Source: Balneola sp. EhC07 (lineage in GTDB: Bacteria; Bacteroidota; Rhodothermia; Balneolales; Balneolaceae). Taken from it: a stretch of DNA of 64,000 nucleotides. The notes under the pieces are model-generated. The model was not told the DNA's origin and did no database searches. It saw nothing but the letters and a program-made list of their open reading frames with translations. The translations under genes and the position numbers were made by a program. Shown one piece after another: positions 34,178 through 41,554 of the stretch. How positions within the stretch are numbered: the first letter of the stretch is position 1; each line of letters starts with the position of its first letter. The stretch is taken from the NCBI RefSeq assembly GCF_001650905.1, contig NZ_LXYG01000016.1, forward strand, positions 62,001-126,000, read 5' to 3'.

Positions 34178-34343
34178 TGCGATCTTTTCTAACTTCCCTT
34201 TGGTACTCTATTCCGTCAATATCCCAGTTTATTACTCCACAATATTTTTTTGCATCAAATTCATTTTCAGATGAGTGCTTTTTTTTGATTAGCCTTTTCT
34301 TTGAAGATTTTACCGAATCTGATTTCTTTATTATTTGAACCAT
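34161..34343 (-). CDS. Antitoxin of the PIN-domain module
   Basis: A 60-residue, strongly basic protein (SVKSSKKRLIKKKHSSENEFDAKKYCGVINWDIDGIEYQREVRKDRIE) immediately upstream of and overlapping the VapC-like toxin. The C-terminal half, DAKKYCGVINWDIDGIEYQREVRKDR, resembles the toxin-wrapping tails that pair with PIN toxins in Bacteroidota. No ribbon-helix-helix or AbrB N-terminus can be recognised, so how it binds DNA, if it does, is unclear. Assigned mainly by position and size. Confidence 0.75.
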   Translation of the reverse strand: MVQIIKKSDSVKSSKKRLIKKKHSSENEFDAKKYCGVINWDIDGIEYQREVRKDRIETAR

Positions 34344-34384
34344 GATCTTTCGCTTAATTAGTAGAATAATATACTAAACTATCG

Positions 34385-35617
34385 TCAATTTTCTCTTATT
34401 GCCCAAATACGTTGTAATGCCGGCGGGTGCGAATAATTCAAGAATACATAAAAAGGATGTGGAGTTAAATTAGAAAGGTTGTCTTTTGATAGCTTTTTCA
34501 GAGTGGCGATCATATCCTCAGGTTTGCCGGTTGTGGTAGCTGCAAATTCATCCGCTTCGTATTCGTGTTTTCTTGAGGATATCTGCATAAATATGGATAA
34601 GATCATATCAATCGGGGCGTACAGCATTCCGAAGAAAATGAGCCCGGCGTACACAGACATCTCAGCCATATAAAAAGCATCAAATAATCCTTCGGCTTGC
34701 AAGAAAATGGAAAGTACAAACAGCATAGCTCCCGTTTGAACTACACTTGTGATCATTCCCTTGATGATATGTTTCTTTTTATAATGACCAATTTCATGAG
34801 CAAGTACAGCAACTAACTCGTCATTGGTGTGATTTTCGATCAAGGTATCGTACAGAGCAATACGCTTATTTTTTCCGAACCCGGTAAAGAAAGCATTGGA
34901 TTTACTTGAACGTTTTGAACCATCTATCACAAACAAACCTTGCAGCGGGAAGTCAACTTTATCGGTGTATTCTTCGATAGCTGTTCGTAGCTCTCCTTCT
35001 TCAAGTGGAGTAAATTTGTTAAACAACGGCATGATCCAGGTTGGCGCCACATATTGCATCACCAAAGAGAAAAGAGTGATGGCGATCCATGCATACAGCC
35101 AGGCCAGATCACCTGTGTACATAAAGAAGGCAAGAATTCCGGCAAGCAATGGCATACCAATCAATAGCCCAAGCCCTAATCCTTTTACGAGATCCAAAAC
35201 AAAGGTTTTTGGTGTTGTTTTGTTGAACCCGAATCGTTCTTCGATCACAAAAGTAGAATAAATACTGAATGGAAGAGAGATCACTGACTTGGCAACCATC
35301 AATACTGCGATGTAAAGTAATCCCGTAACCAGTTCTCCAAAACCCCACGCTCGTACAATTTCATCAAGCCAATTAAATCCACCTGAAAACCAAAAGCCTA
35401 GAAGCACAACAAGATCAAAACCACCTGTTATAAACCCGAACCGAGTTTGGGTTTTGGTGTATTCTTGAGACTTGGCATAGGTTTCTTCGTCATAAACACC
35501 CTCAAATTCATCCGGTAATTCTTTGGATAATGATTTCAGATTCAGATAATTGGAAATCAGATCGAGTACAAAATCCACCGCAATGGTAGCGAGGATTATT
35601 ATGGCGTAAATGTTCAT
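34385..35617 (-). CDS. Ste24/HtpX-like M48 metalloprotease
   Basis: A 410-residue multi-membrane zinc protease of the CAAX-endopeptidase (Ste24) family. The zinc site is LAHEIGHYKKKH (His-Glu-x-x-His near 275-279), with the third ligand in HEYEADEFAATTTG. The N-terminal CAAX_protease domain spans about 1-205 with five membrane segments, and FFTGFGKNKRIALYDTLIE marks the catalytic domain. Bacteria lack prenylated CAAX proteins, so the probable role is membrane protein quality control. Length matches yeast/human Ste24 rather than the shorter HtpX. It stands alone, just downstream of the RraB-like gene. Confidence 0.93.
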   Translation of the reverse strand: MNIYAIIILATIAVDFVLDLISNYLNLKSLSKELPDEFEGVYDEETYAKSQEYTKTQTRFGFITGGFDLVVLLGFWFSGGFNWLDEIVRAWGFGELVTGLLYIAVLMVAKSVISLPFSIYSTFVIEERFGFNKTTPKTFVLDLVKGLGLGLLIGMPLLAGILAFFMYTGDLAWLYAWIAITLFSLVMQYVAPTWIMPLFNKFTPLEEGELRTAIEEYTDKVDFPLQGLFVIDGSKRSSKSNAFFTGFGKNKRIALYDTLIENHTNDELVAVLAHEIGHYKKKHIIKGMITSVVQTGAMLFVLSIFLQAEGLFDAFYMAEMSVYAGLIFFGMLYAPIDMILSIFMQISSRKHEYEADEFAATTTGKPEDMIATLKKLSKDNLSNLTPHPFYVFLNYSHPPALQRIWAIREN

Positions 35618-35656
35618 TCAGTTGGATTATTTTGGAAAGCATCAAAAATAGGGAAA

Positions 35657-35989
35657 TCAAACTTCAGTTCCCCATCCATCATAATTTCCATTGTTCTTTT
35701 CAGCAAGTTTCTCCAGCCAATCTCCAATGTCTTCTAATCTTTCAGAGGAAACAATCATATTTTTAGAAGCATTACAACACCACTTATTATCAAAAGGTGA
35801 TTTATTTACGAATGTTTCAAACTGAAGGTTTATTAGTTCAACCTCAGCATTTACCGCATCAATTTCGGTGGGGAAATACATAAAAAAGTCTACATGACGC
35901 TTTCTGTCAAGATCACCACCAAGCTTAGTGATCTTTTGAATAACAGATTTGTCAATTCCTTTTGGGCGTTTCATATAGCATGAAATCAA
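35657..35989 (-). CDS. RraB-like protein (ribonuclease E inhibitor fold)
   Basis: A 110-residue protein matching the RraB family: a ferredoxin-like domain with a GGDLDRKRHVDFFMYFPTEIDAVNAE segment, a conserved tail WLEKLAEKNNGNYDGWGTEV with the family's YDGWG end, and an acidic-to-basic charge pattern. In E. coli RraB modulates RNase E. In this phylum the family occurs widely with unknown partners. It is 39 bases upstream of the Ste24 protease and 71 bases divergent from the MazEF pair. Function here is inferred from fold only. Confidence 0.8.
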   Translation of the reverse strand: MISCYMKRPKGIDKSVIQKITKLGGDLDRKRHVDFFMYFPTEIDAVNAEVELINLQFETFVNKSPFDNKWCCNASKNMIVSSERLEDIGDWLEKLAEKNNGNYDGWGTEV

Positions 35990-36060
35990 AAATTCAGGAT
36001 AAATTCAAAATTTTTGTCATGTAATTACATTGTAAGTATATTCTGAAAAACATTTCAGCT

Positions 36061-36318
36061 ATGAAAACAAAGTTAATAAAGATTGGAAACTCGCAAGGAG
36101 TCAGGATTCCAAAGCCTATAATAGAAGAGAGTGGGCTTAAAGGAGAGATTGAACTTTTGCTCAGAGATAATGAGGTTGTGCTTCGCTCTGTGCAGGAACC
36201 AAGAGTGGGATGGGATACTTCTTTTAAAGAAATGGCAGATAATAATGATGATGAACTTCTGGATAAGAAGGATACAGAGAAAAGTAATGACTGGGACGAA
36301 ACCGAATGGGAATGGTAA
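36061..36318 (+). CDS. mazE: MazE-like antitoxin
   Basis: An 85-residue AbrB/MazE swapped-hairpin protein: MKTKLIKIGNSQGVRIPKPIIEE is a textbook MazE DNA-binding start, and the acidic C-terminus (NDDELLDKKDTEKSNDWDETEWEW) is the disordered toxin-neutralising tail. It overlaps the toxin gene by up to 13 bases, so the two are coupled, and MazE normally represses the shared promoter. Upstream 71 bases to the divergent RraB-like gene would hold the operator. Confidence 0.93.
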   Translation: MKTKLIKIGNSQGVRIPKPIIEESGLKGEIELLLRDNEVVLRSVQEPRVGWDTSFKEMADNNDDELLDKKDTEKSNDWDETEWEW

Positions 36319-36647
36319 AGAAGCAAGATATTTCCAGGTTTGATACCTATTTGATCTCTCTTGACCCAACCAAAGGTTCAGAGATCAAGAAAACCCGGCC
36401 TTGTCTGGTAATCTCTCCGGATGAAATGAATAGAAATATTAGAACAGTAATTATAGCTCCGCTTACATCAGTCATTCGAAAATATCCCTCCCGTGTAAAC
36501 CTGACATTTCAAAAAAAGAAAGGACAAATAGTCTTAGATCAGATAAGAACAGTAGACAAGCAAAGGTTGATAAAAAAACTAGGATCAGCAAACACCTCCA
36601 CTCAAGCCAAAGTTCTTGACGTTTTAAGAGAAATGGTTGCAGAGTAG
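36312..36647 (+). CDS. mazF: MazF-like mRNA interferase toxin
   Basis: A toxin of about 111 residues that cleaves mRNA at specific short sites. The PemK/MazF fold is seen in RFDTYLISLDPTKGSEIKKTRPCLVISPDEMN, VIIAPLTSVIRKYPSRVNL and GQIVLDQIRTVDKQRLIKKLG. I chose ATG 36312 (MVKKQDISRFD, a common family start), although ATG 36306 in the same frame is also possible. The Arg and Thr/Ser of the active site are intact. With the antitoxin it forms a complete toxin-antitoxin pair, the second in three kilobases. Confidence 0.93.
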   Translation: MVKKQDISRFDTYLISLDPTKGSEIKKTRPCLVISPDEMNRNIRTVIIAPLTSVIRKYPSRVNLTFQKKKGQIVLDQIRTVDKQRLIKKLGSANTSTQAKVLDVLREMVAE

Positions 36648-36724
36648 GTTTTAGAAACAATAAGGCAGAAAGAAGGCAGTATTTTTATTTATCTTACTTC
36701 TTTAATACTCTGATTCTATTATTT

Positions 36725-37441
36725 ATGCCCTCCACGCCAAAAAAATTCAAGTCGTCTCCCAAGCGCTATCACCCAAAAGGTTTAACCATTTTATATGAAG
36801 ATCATGATATACTTGTGATCGATAAATCAAGTGGTTTGTTAACAATGGGGAATGAGAAAGAATCGGTAAATACCGCTCATTATTTGTTGAATGATTATGT
36901 GAAGAAGGGAAACAGTAAGTCGAAGAAGAGAGTTTACATCGTTCACCGATTGGACAGAGATACATCCGGTGTTTTAATTTTCGCTAAATCAGAACAAACT
37001 AAAAGATTTCTGCAAGACAACTGGGCTGATTTTACAAAGACATATCATACTGTCGTTGTGGGAACGCTGTCAAAAAAGGAAGATACTCTCAGTTCGTATT
37101 TAGTAGAAAACAGCATACATAAAGTATACTCAACAAATAATCCTGATGAAGGAAAGCTGGCAAAGACGAAATATAAAGTTCTTAAGGAAAACTCTGATTT
37201 CAGTTTGCTGGAAATAGAGTTGCTTACGGGAAGGAAAAACCAAATTCGGGTTCATCTCGCTGATAAAGGTTGTCCGATCGCCGGTGATTATGTGTACGGT
37301 CAAAAAACCAAAGGTGTAAGAAGGTTGCTACTACACGCCTCCAAACTTTCTTGTACACATCCTGAAACGAAGCAAAAGATGAGTTTTGAAGCTCCTTTGC
37401 CGAAAGAGTTTGAACGATTGATGAAATATAATCAGTTCTAA
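36725..37441 (+). CDS. RluA-family pseudouridine synthase
   Basis: A 238-residue RNA-modifying enzyme. The catalytic Asp is in VHRLDRDTSGVLIFAKS (D77), followed by the standard ALTGRKNQIRVHLA-like motif (LLTGRKNQIRVHLADKGCPIAGDYVYG). There is no S4 domain, so it resembles RluA/TruC-size members that modify rRNA or tRNA. The substrate cannot be deduced from sequence alone. The N-terminus is basic (STPKKFKSSPKRYHPKG), probably RNA binding. It follows MazF by 77 bases and is likely a separate unit. Confidence 0.93.
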   Translation: MPSTPKKFKSSPKRYHPKGLTILYEDHDILVIDKSSGLLTMGNEKESVNTAHYLLNDYVKKGNSKSKKRVYIVHRLDRDTSGVLIFAKSEQTKRFLQDNWADFTKTYHTVVVGTLSKKEDTLSSYLVENSIHKVYSTNNPDEGKLAKTKYKVLKENSDFSLLEIELLTGRKNQIRVHLADKGCPIAGDYVYGQKTKGVRRLLLHASKLSCTHPETKQKMSFEAPLPKEFERLMKYNQF

Positions 37442-37527
37442 GGATATTTTAAGGTGGTTGAAGTGATAAAATTAGTTTAATATTAAACTATTTAATATAT
37501 TTGTATTGTTTTAAACAAAGAGGCAAT

Positions 37528-38457
37528 ATGAAACACAATAAAGGCTTACATCACATTTCAGTTTTAGCAGGAGATCCTGCAGAGAACTACGACTTTTATG
37601 TCAAAAAATTGGGAATGAGAATGGTTAAAAGGTCCGTCAATCAGGACGACCCATCTACCTATCATCTGTTTTATGGAAATGAAGCGGCTAATCCCGGGTC
37701 GAGTATAACTTTCTTTCCGTGGCCCCGAGCTCACAAAGGAATTCCCGGAAGCGGTGAATCTGTAAATGTAGCTTTCCAAGTGCCGGAAGGAACAGAAGAC
37801 TTTTGGAAAGAAAGATTGAATGCTGAGAATATTGAACACTCAGATATCTTTGAGGTGTTCGGAAATCCGGCAATTCGTTTTCAGGATCCGGATGGACTGG
37901 AACTGGATCTGATTTTCTCCGATCAACCCAAAGAAATAGTGAGCGCTTTTGAGACCACTGTTCCAACAGAGTCATCGATACAAGGCTTTTGGTCAACACG
38001 ACTGAAAGTAGCTAATCCTGATGCTACAGCAGATATACTAAAAGATATTTTCAAATTTGAAGAGAAGGAATCAGAAGAGAAACTGACCAGATTTGCTACA
38101 GATGCCCAAATAGGAAGCAATGTGATCATAGAAGAATCGGATGATGAGCAAGGAAAAGGCGGACGGGGAATCGTGCATCATGTTGCTTTTCGTGCTAAAG
38201 ATGAAGAAGAATTGGCTGAACTCAGAGAAAAGGTGGTGGAGAAAGGATTACATCCAAGTCCGATTATAGACCGTCACTGGTTTAAGTCTGTTTACTTTCG
38301 TGAGCCAAGTGGAGTTTTGTTCGAAATCGCATCCGATGGTCCGGGATATGATGTTGATGAAGATTTTGAAGAACTCGGCGAAACGTTGATCCTTCCACCT
38401 TGGTTAGAGCCAAGAAGAAAAATTATCGAAGATAATCTACCTGATTTGGGCATTTAA
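37528..38457 (+). CDS. Ring-cleaving dioxygenase-like VOC protein (MhqO-type)
   Basis: A 309-residue protein with two VOC (glyoxalase) domains. I use ATG 37528 (KHNKGLHHISVLAGDP), which has AGAGG upstream and matches family N-termini; a TTG nine codons earlier is unlikely. Domain 1 holds LHHISVLAGD and FEVFGNPAIRFQDPDGLELDL; domain 2 holds GIVHHVAFRA and VLFEIASDGPGYDVDEDFEELGE, giving the metal His/His/Glu set. In Bacillus, MhqO works with the hydrolase MhqD in resistance to hydroquinones and electrophiles. The next gene here, 11 bases on, is an MhqD-like hydrolase, which supports this role. Confidence 0.9.
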   Translation: MKHNKGLHHISVLAGDPAENYDFYVKKLGMRMVKRSVNQDDPSTYHLFYGNEAANPGSSITFFPWPRAHKGIPGSGESVNVAFQVPEGTEDFWKERLNAENIEHSDIFEVFGNPAIRFQDPDGLELDLIFSDQPKEIVSAFETTVPTESSIQGFWSTRLKVANPDATADILKDIFKFEEKESEEKLTRFATDAQIGSNVIIEESDDEQGKGGRGIVHHVAFRAKDEEELAELREKVVEKGLHPSPIIDRHWFKSVYFREPSGVLFEIASDGPGYDVDEDFEELGETLILPPWLEPRRKIIEDNLPDLGI

Positions 38458-38468
38458 AAGCTAGTGTA

Positions 38469-39152
38469 ATGAAATTATTCAGAGTTGATAAAGAAAACCC
38501 GTTTAAAGGACCTCATCAGGACCAGAAAACTGCTTCAGGTGGAGTTGATCTTAGCGACGCAAAGTTTGCCATGATCATGATTCATGGACGTGGTGCAAGT
38601 GCAGAAAGTATTATCGGGCTTGGCAATGAATTTGAGAAGAATGATAAAATTACTTTTATGGCGCCTCAGGCAAGTGGGTTTACCTGGTATCCGTATTCAT
38701 TCCTTGCCCCGACAGAGAAAAATCAACCGGGATTAAATTCAGGCTTGCAAGCTATTTCTAATTTAATACTACAAATAGAAAAAGAAGGAATTTCAAAAGA
38801 AAACATCTTCCTTCTCGGATTTTCTCAGGGAGCTTGTCTTGCTACAGAATTTGTTGCCAGACATCCGGGAAAATACGCCGGAGTAATTGGATTAAGCGGA
38901 GGTCTGATTGGCGATAATATTGATCCGTCAGTTTATTCCGGAGATTTGGAGGGAACGCCGGTATTTCTTGGTTGCAGCAATATAGATCCTCATATCCCAA
39001 AAGAAAGAGTAGATGAAACAGAGGCAGTGTTTGAAAAATTGGGAGGAAATGTCACAAAAAAGATATATCCGGGGATGGGGCACCTTGTCAACGAGGACGA
39101 GATTCAGCATATTCAGCAGTTGCTGAATTCAAAATTAAAGATTCAAGATTAA
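38469..39152 (+). CDS. Phospholipase/carboxylesterase-type hydrolase (MhqD-like)
   Basis: A 227-residue alpha/beta hydrolase of the carboxylesterase/YpfH group. It has the oxyanion start MIHGRGASAES, the nucleophile in LLGFSQGACLATE, an Asp in NIDPHIPKERV and a His in PGMGHLVNEDE. Coupled by position to the dioxygenase-like gene before it, as in the mhqOD pair, it may hydrolyse ring-cleavage products or ester adducts formed by quinones. There is no signal peptide. Its stop codon lies inside a long AT-rich inverted repeat (39141-39184). Confidence 0.9.
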   Translation: MKLFRVDKENPFKGPHQDQKTASGGVDLSDAKFAMIMIHGRGASAESIIGLGNEFEKNDKITFMAPQASGFTWYPYSFLAPTEKNQPGLNSGLQAISNLILQIEKEGISKENIFLLGFSQGACLATEFVARHPGKYAGVIGLSGGLIGDNIDPSVYSGDLEGTPVFLGCSNIDPHIPKERVDETEAVFEKLGGNVTKKIYPGMGHLVNEDEIQHIQQLLNSKLKIQD

Positions 39153-39184
39153 AAATTTGCTCTGACTAATTTTTAATCTTGAAT
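39141..39184. repeat. AT-rich 17-bp inverted repeat
   Basis: Perfect arms ATTCAAGATTAAAAATT (39141-39157) and its complement (39168-39184) with a 10-base loop. The left arm contains the stop codon of the MhqD-like gene. It may serve as a weak transcript end or mRNA-stabilising hairpin. A related hairpin lies at 42953-42993. Confidence 0.65.
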
Positions 39185-39206
39185 TTTAAATCTCTAATTA
39201 TTTTTA

Positions 39207-40784
39207 ATGGAAATTCTCTGGCTTGGTCTTGCCTATGTTTTAGGTATGGTTGTTAAACAACTAAAACTGCCTCCTTTAATCGGATACTTGATAGCAGGTG
39301 TGGTACTGTCAGCCTTTGGTGTGTCAGACGAAAATGGCATGCTGCACACGATCGGGCATTATGGCGTTATTTTTCTTCTGTTCACGGTTGGATTACATCT
39401 AAGGATAAAAAATATTATCCGCCCGGAAGTGTTTGGTGCGGGAACTATTCACCTTGTGATAAGCGCAGGGATCTTTTTGGTAATTGCAATGGCTTTCGGT
39501 TTTTCTGCTATTGAAGGTTTGATCATTGGGATACTCCTCGGATTTTCAAGTACAGTTTTAGCCGCAAAAACACTGGAAGCTCGTGGTGAACTGAATGCTT
39601 TTCATGCTCGTGTTTCGATTGGTATTTTAATCGTTCAGGACTTGGTAGCAATTACAGTTTTAGCTTTAACCGGAGGTGGAATTCCATCTGTTTGGAGTTT
39701 TGGACTGCTTTTATTGCCGCTTCTTAGACCACTTCTCTTCAAATTACTTACATCAAGCGGACATGAAGATCTTCAGCTACTTTATGGACTCTTGCTTGCC
39801 ATGGGGGGCGCCGCTCTGTTTGAAGTACTTGGCCTTTCCAGCGAATTGGGAGCACTTGTAGCCGGGGCGTTACTTTCAGGAACTCATGAATCGGATGAGC
39901 TTTCCGAAAAGTTATGGGGACTTAAAGAAGCATTTCTGGTTGGTTTCTTTTTAGAAGTGGGGTTGGCAGGCTTGCCGAACATGAACGACCTTCTGTTTGC
40001 CGGGGCTTTATTTGCTGTTCTCCCGATCAAAGCAGTTTTGTTTTTCTTTCTGCTGATACTGTTCAAGCTTCGTTCAAGAAATTCATTTATGGTGACTTTA
40101 ACATTGACTTCCTTCAGTGAGTTTACGCTGATCGCAGGTATGGTGGCGGCATCATCCGGCTTTATTCCGGAATCCACGATCATAGTTTTCGCACTACTGA
40201 TAGCGGTTTCATACACAGTGAATGCTCCATTATCAGCTAAATCGAACAGCTTATGGAAAAGATTTGAGCATAAACTCATTCCGCTAGAAAGAAATGTCAA
40301 ACATCCGGGACAGCAGGTAGTCAGTTTAGGAGGTGCTGAATATTTGGTAGTTGGAATGGGGCAGGCGGGATCTTCAGCTTACGATTATTTAAAGGAAAGA
40401 GAATACAGAGTAACAGGAATGGATTCTGATCCTGCTCAGATCGAATATAATCTGGGAAAAAAACGTCGGGTAGTTTATGGAGATGCTCAGGATGCGGAGT
40501 TGTGGGAAAACATAGATCTATCAAGTGTCAAGGCAATTATGCTTGCAATGCCTTATGCTGATACAAAAATTCAGGCAACTAAAATGCTCCGTGAAAATAA
40601 ATTTACCGAAGATATTTATGCGCTTACTATGAGGGATGAAGAGCATCAAGCGCTTAAAGAAGCCGGAGCAAATGCAGTTTGTTTACCTCTGATACAAGCC
40701 GGAAGAAAACTTGCTGAAATAAGCATAAGTGATGAAGTTGACGGTTCAATGTCGCTGAATTTTGAAATGAATTCTTTTGAGTGA
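39207..40784 (+). CDS. CPA2-family cation:proton antiporter with RCK/TrkA-N domain
   Basis: A 525-residue monovalent cation/proton antiporter (KefB/YbaL type). About twelve membrane segments fill residues 1-345, beginning ILWLGLAYVLGMVVKQLKLPPLIGYLIAGVVL and including GLIIGILLGFSSTVLAAK. The cytosolic end (about 372-500) is a TrkA-N Rossmann domain, YLVVGMGQAGSSAYDYLKEREYRVTGMDSDPAQI...GDAQD, that binds NAD(H) or nucleotides, so transport is likely gated by redox or nucleotide state. It is the first gene of a compact cluster: its end overlaps the DsbA-like gene by eight bases. Confidence 0.95.
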   Translation: MEILWLGLAYVLGMVVKQLKLPPLIGYLIAGVVLSAFGVSDENGMLHTIGHYGVIFLLFTVGLHLRIKNIIRPEVFGAGTIHLVISAGIFLVIAMAFGFSAIEGLIIGILLGFSSTVLAAKTLEARGELNAFHARVSIGILIVQDLVAITVLALTGGGIPSVWSFGLLLLPLLRPLLFKLLTSSGHEDLQLLYGLLLAMGGAALFEVLGLSSELGALVAGALLSGTHESDELSEKLWGLKEAFLVGFFLEVGLAGLPNMNDLLFAGALFAVLPIKAVLFFFLLILFKLRSRNSFMVTLTLTSFSEFTLIAGMVAASSGFIPESTIIVFALLIAVSYTVNAPLSAKSNSLWKRFEHKLIPLERNVKHPGQQVVSLGGAEYLVVGMGQAGSSAYDYLKEREYRVTGMDSDPAQIEYNLGKKRRVVYGDAQDAELWENIDLSSVKAIMLAMPYADTKIQATKMLRENKFTEDIYALTMRDEEHQALKEAGANAVCLPLIQAGRKLAEISISDEVDGSMSLNFEMNSFE

Positions 40785-41301
40785 TTACAGCTTAAATATC
40801 AGAAATGAAGAATACCCGAAAGGAAATCTTTCTTCACAGAATATCCTGATCGAATACGGAGATTATGAATGTCCGTACAGTCGGTTGGGATACAGATATG
40901 TTCAAAAATTCTTGAAAGAAGAGGCAGACCTGAAATTCATATTCCGACACTTTCCGATCAAGAAAAAGCACCCCCATGCTGAAATGTGTGCTGAAGCAGC
41001 TTTATGTGCCGGTGATCAGGGAAAATTCTGGGAAATGCATGATCTTATGTTTGCAGATAATCAGAATCTGAGCAGAGAAAGATTGGAAGAGTTTGCTCAG
41101 GAACTCGATCTGGATAGAAGAAAGTTTCATGTAGATCTGGATTCACACATTTTTTTGAGTTGGGTTCAGCAAGATTTCAGAAGCGGCGTTAAAAACGGCG
41201 TAAATGATACTCCCACTTTTTTTATGAACGAAACCAAGTATGAAGGCAAACTAGCTTACAAAGAGTTATTGGCTTTTATCACGAATCATAAATTAAGCTG
41301 A
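40777..41301 (+). CDS. DsbA-family thioredoxin-fold protein (cytosolic, CPYS site)
   Basis: A 174-residue DsbA-like protein starting at TTG 40777 inside the antiporter gene. It has the thioredoxin fold with an insert helical domain: EYGDYECPYSRLGYRYVQKFL near residue 30 and the cis-Pro loop GVNDTPTFFMN near 150. The active site is CPYS, with only the first cysteine, so it cannot form the usual disulfide and may act by mono-thiol chemistry, glutathione-S-transferase-like or as a sensor. No signal peptide, so it is cytosolic. Similar proteins are found fused to NhaA-type antiporters, matching its place behind an antiporter gene. Confidence 0.9.
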   Translation: MSDYSLNIRNEEYPKGNLSSQNILIEYGDYECPYSRLGYRYVQKFLKEEADLKFIFRHFPIKKKHPHAEMCAEAALCAGDQGKFWEMHDLMFADNQNLSRERLEEFAQELDLDRRKFHVDLDSHIFLSWVQQDFRSGVKNGVNDTPTFFMNETKYEGKLAYKELLAFITNHKLS

Positions 41302-41302
41302 T

Positions 41303-41554
41303 ATGTCTTGCGAACATGAAAATATGATCAAAATTACAGAGACCACTACTCATGAATGCGAAACTTGTGTTCAGCAAGAAGATGAATGGGTTCATTTGCG
41401 AATGTGCATGACTTGCGGTTATGTGGGTTGTTGCGATTCTTCAAAGAACAAGCATGCCAGAAAACACTATATGAGAAATGATCATCCGATAATCAGATCA
41501 GTTGAATCCGGCGAAGATTGGAGATATTGTTACATCGATAAGGAAATACTATGA
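41303..41554 (+). CDS. Bacterial UBP-type zinc finger protein
   Basis: An 83-residue protein formed by one ZnF-UBP domain. The metal ligands run through CEH at 3-5, CETC (19-22), CMTC (35-38) with GYVGCC, and the histidines KHARKHYMRNDHP. The domain is best known from eukaryotic ubiquitin proteases and HDAC6, where it binds free ubiquitin C-termini; bacteria have no ubiquitin, so here it must bind another ligand, perhaps a C-terminal peptide or the neighbouring kinase. It overlaps the kinase gene by four bases (ATGA), a sign of tight coupling. Confidence 0.92.
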   Translation: MSCEHENMIKITETTTHECETCVQQEDEWVHLRMCMTCGYVGCCDSSKNKHARKHYMRNDHPIIRSVESGEDWRYCYIDKEIL

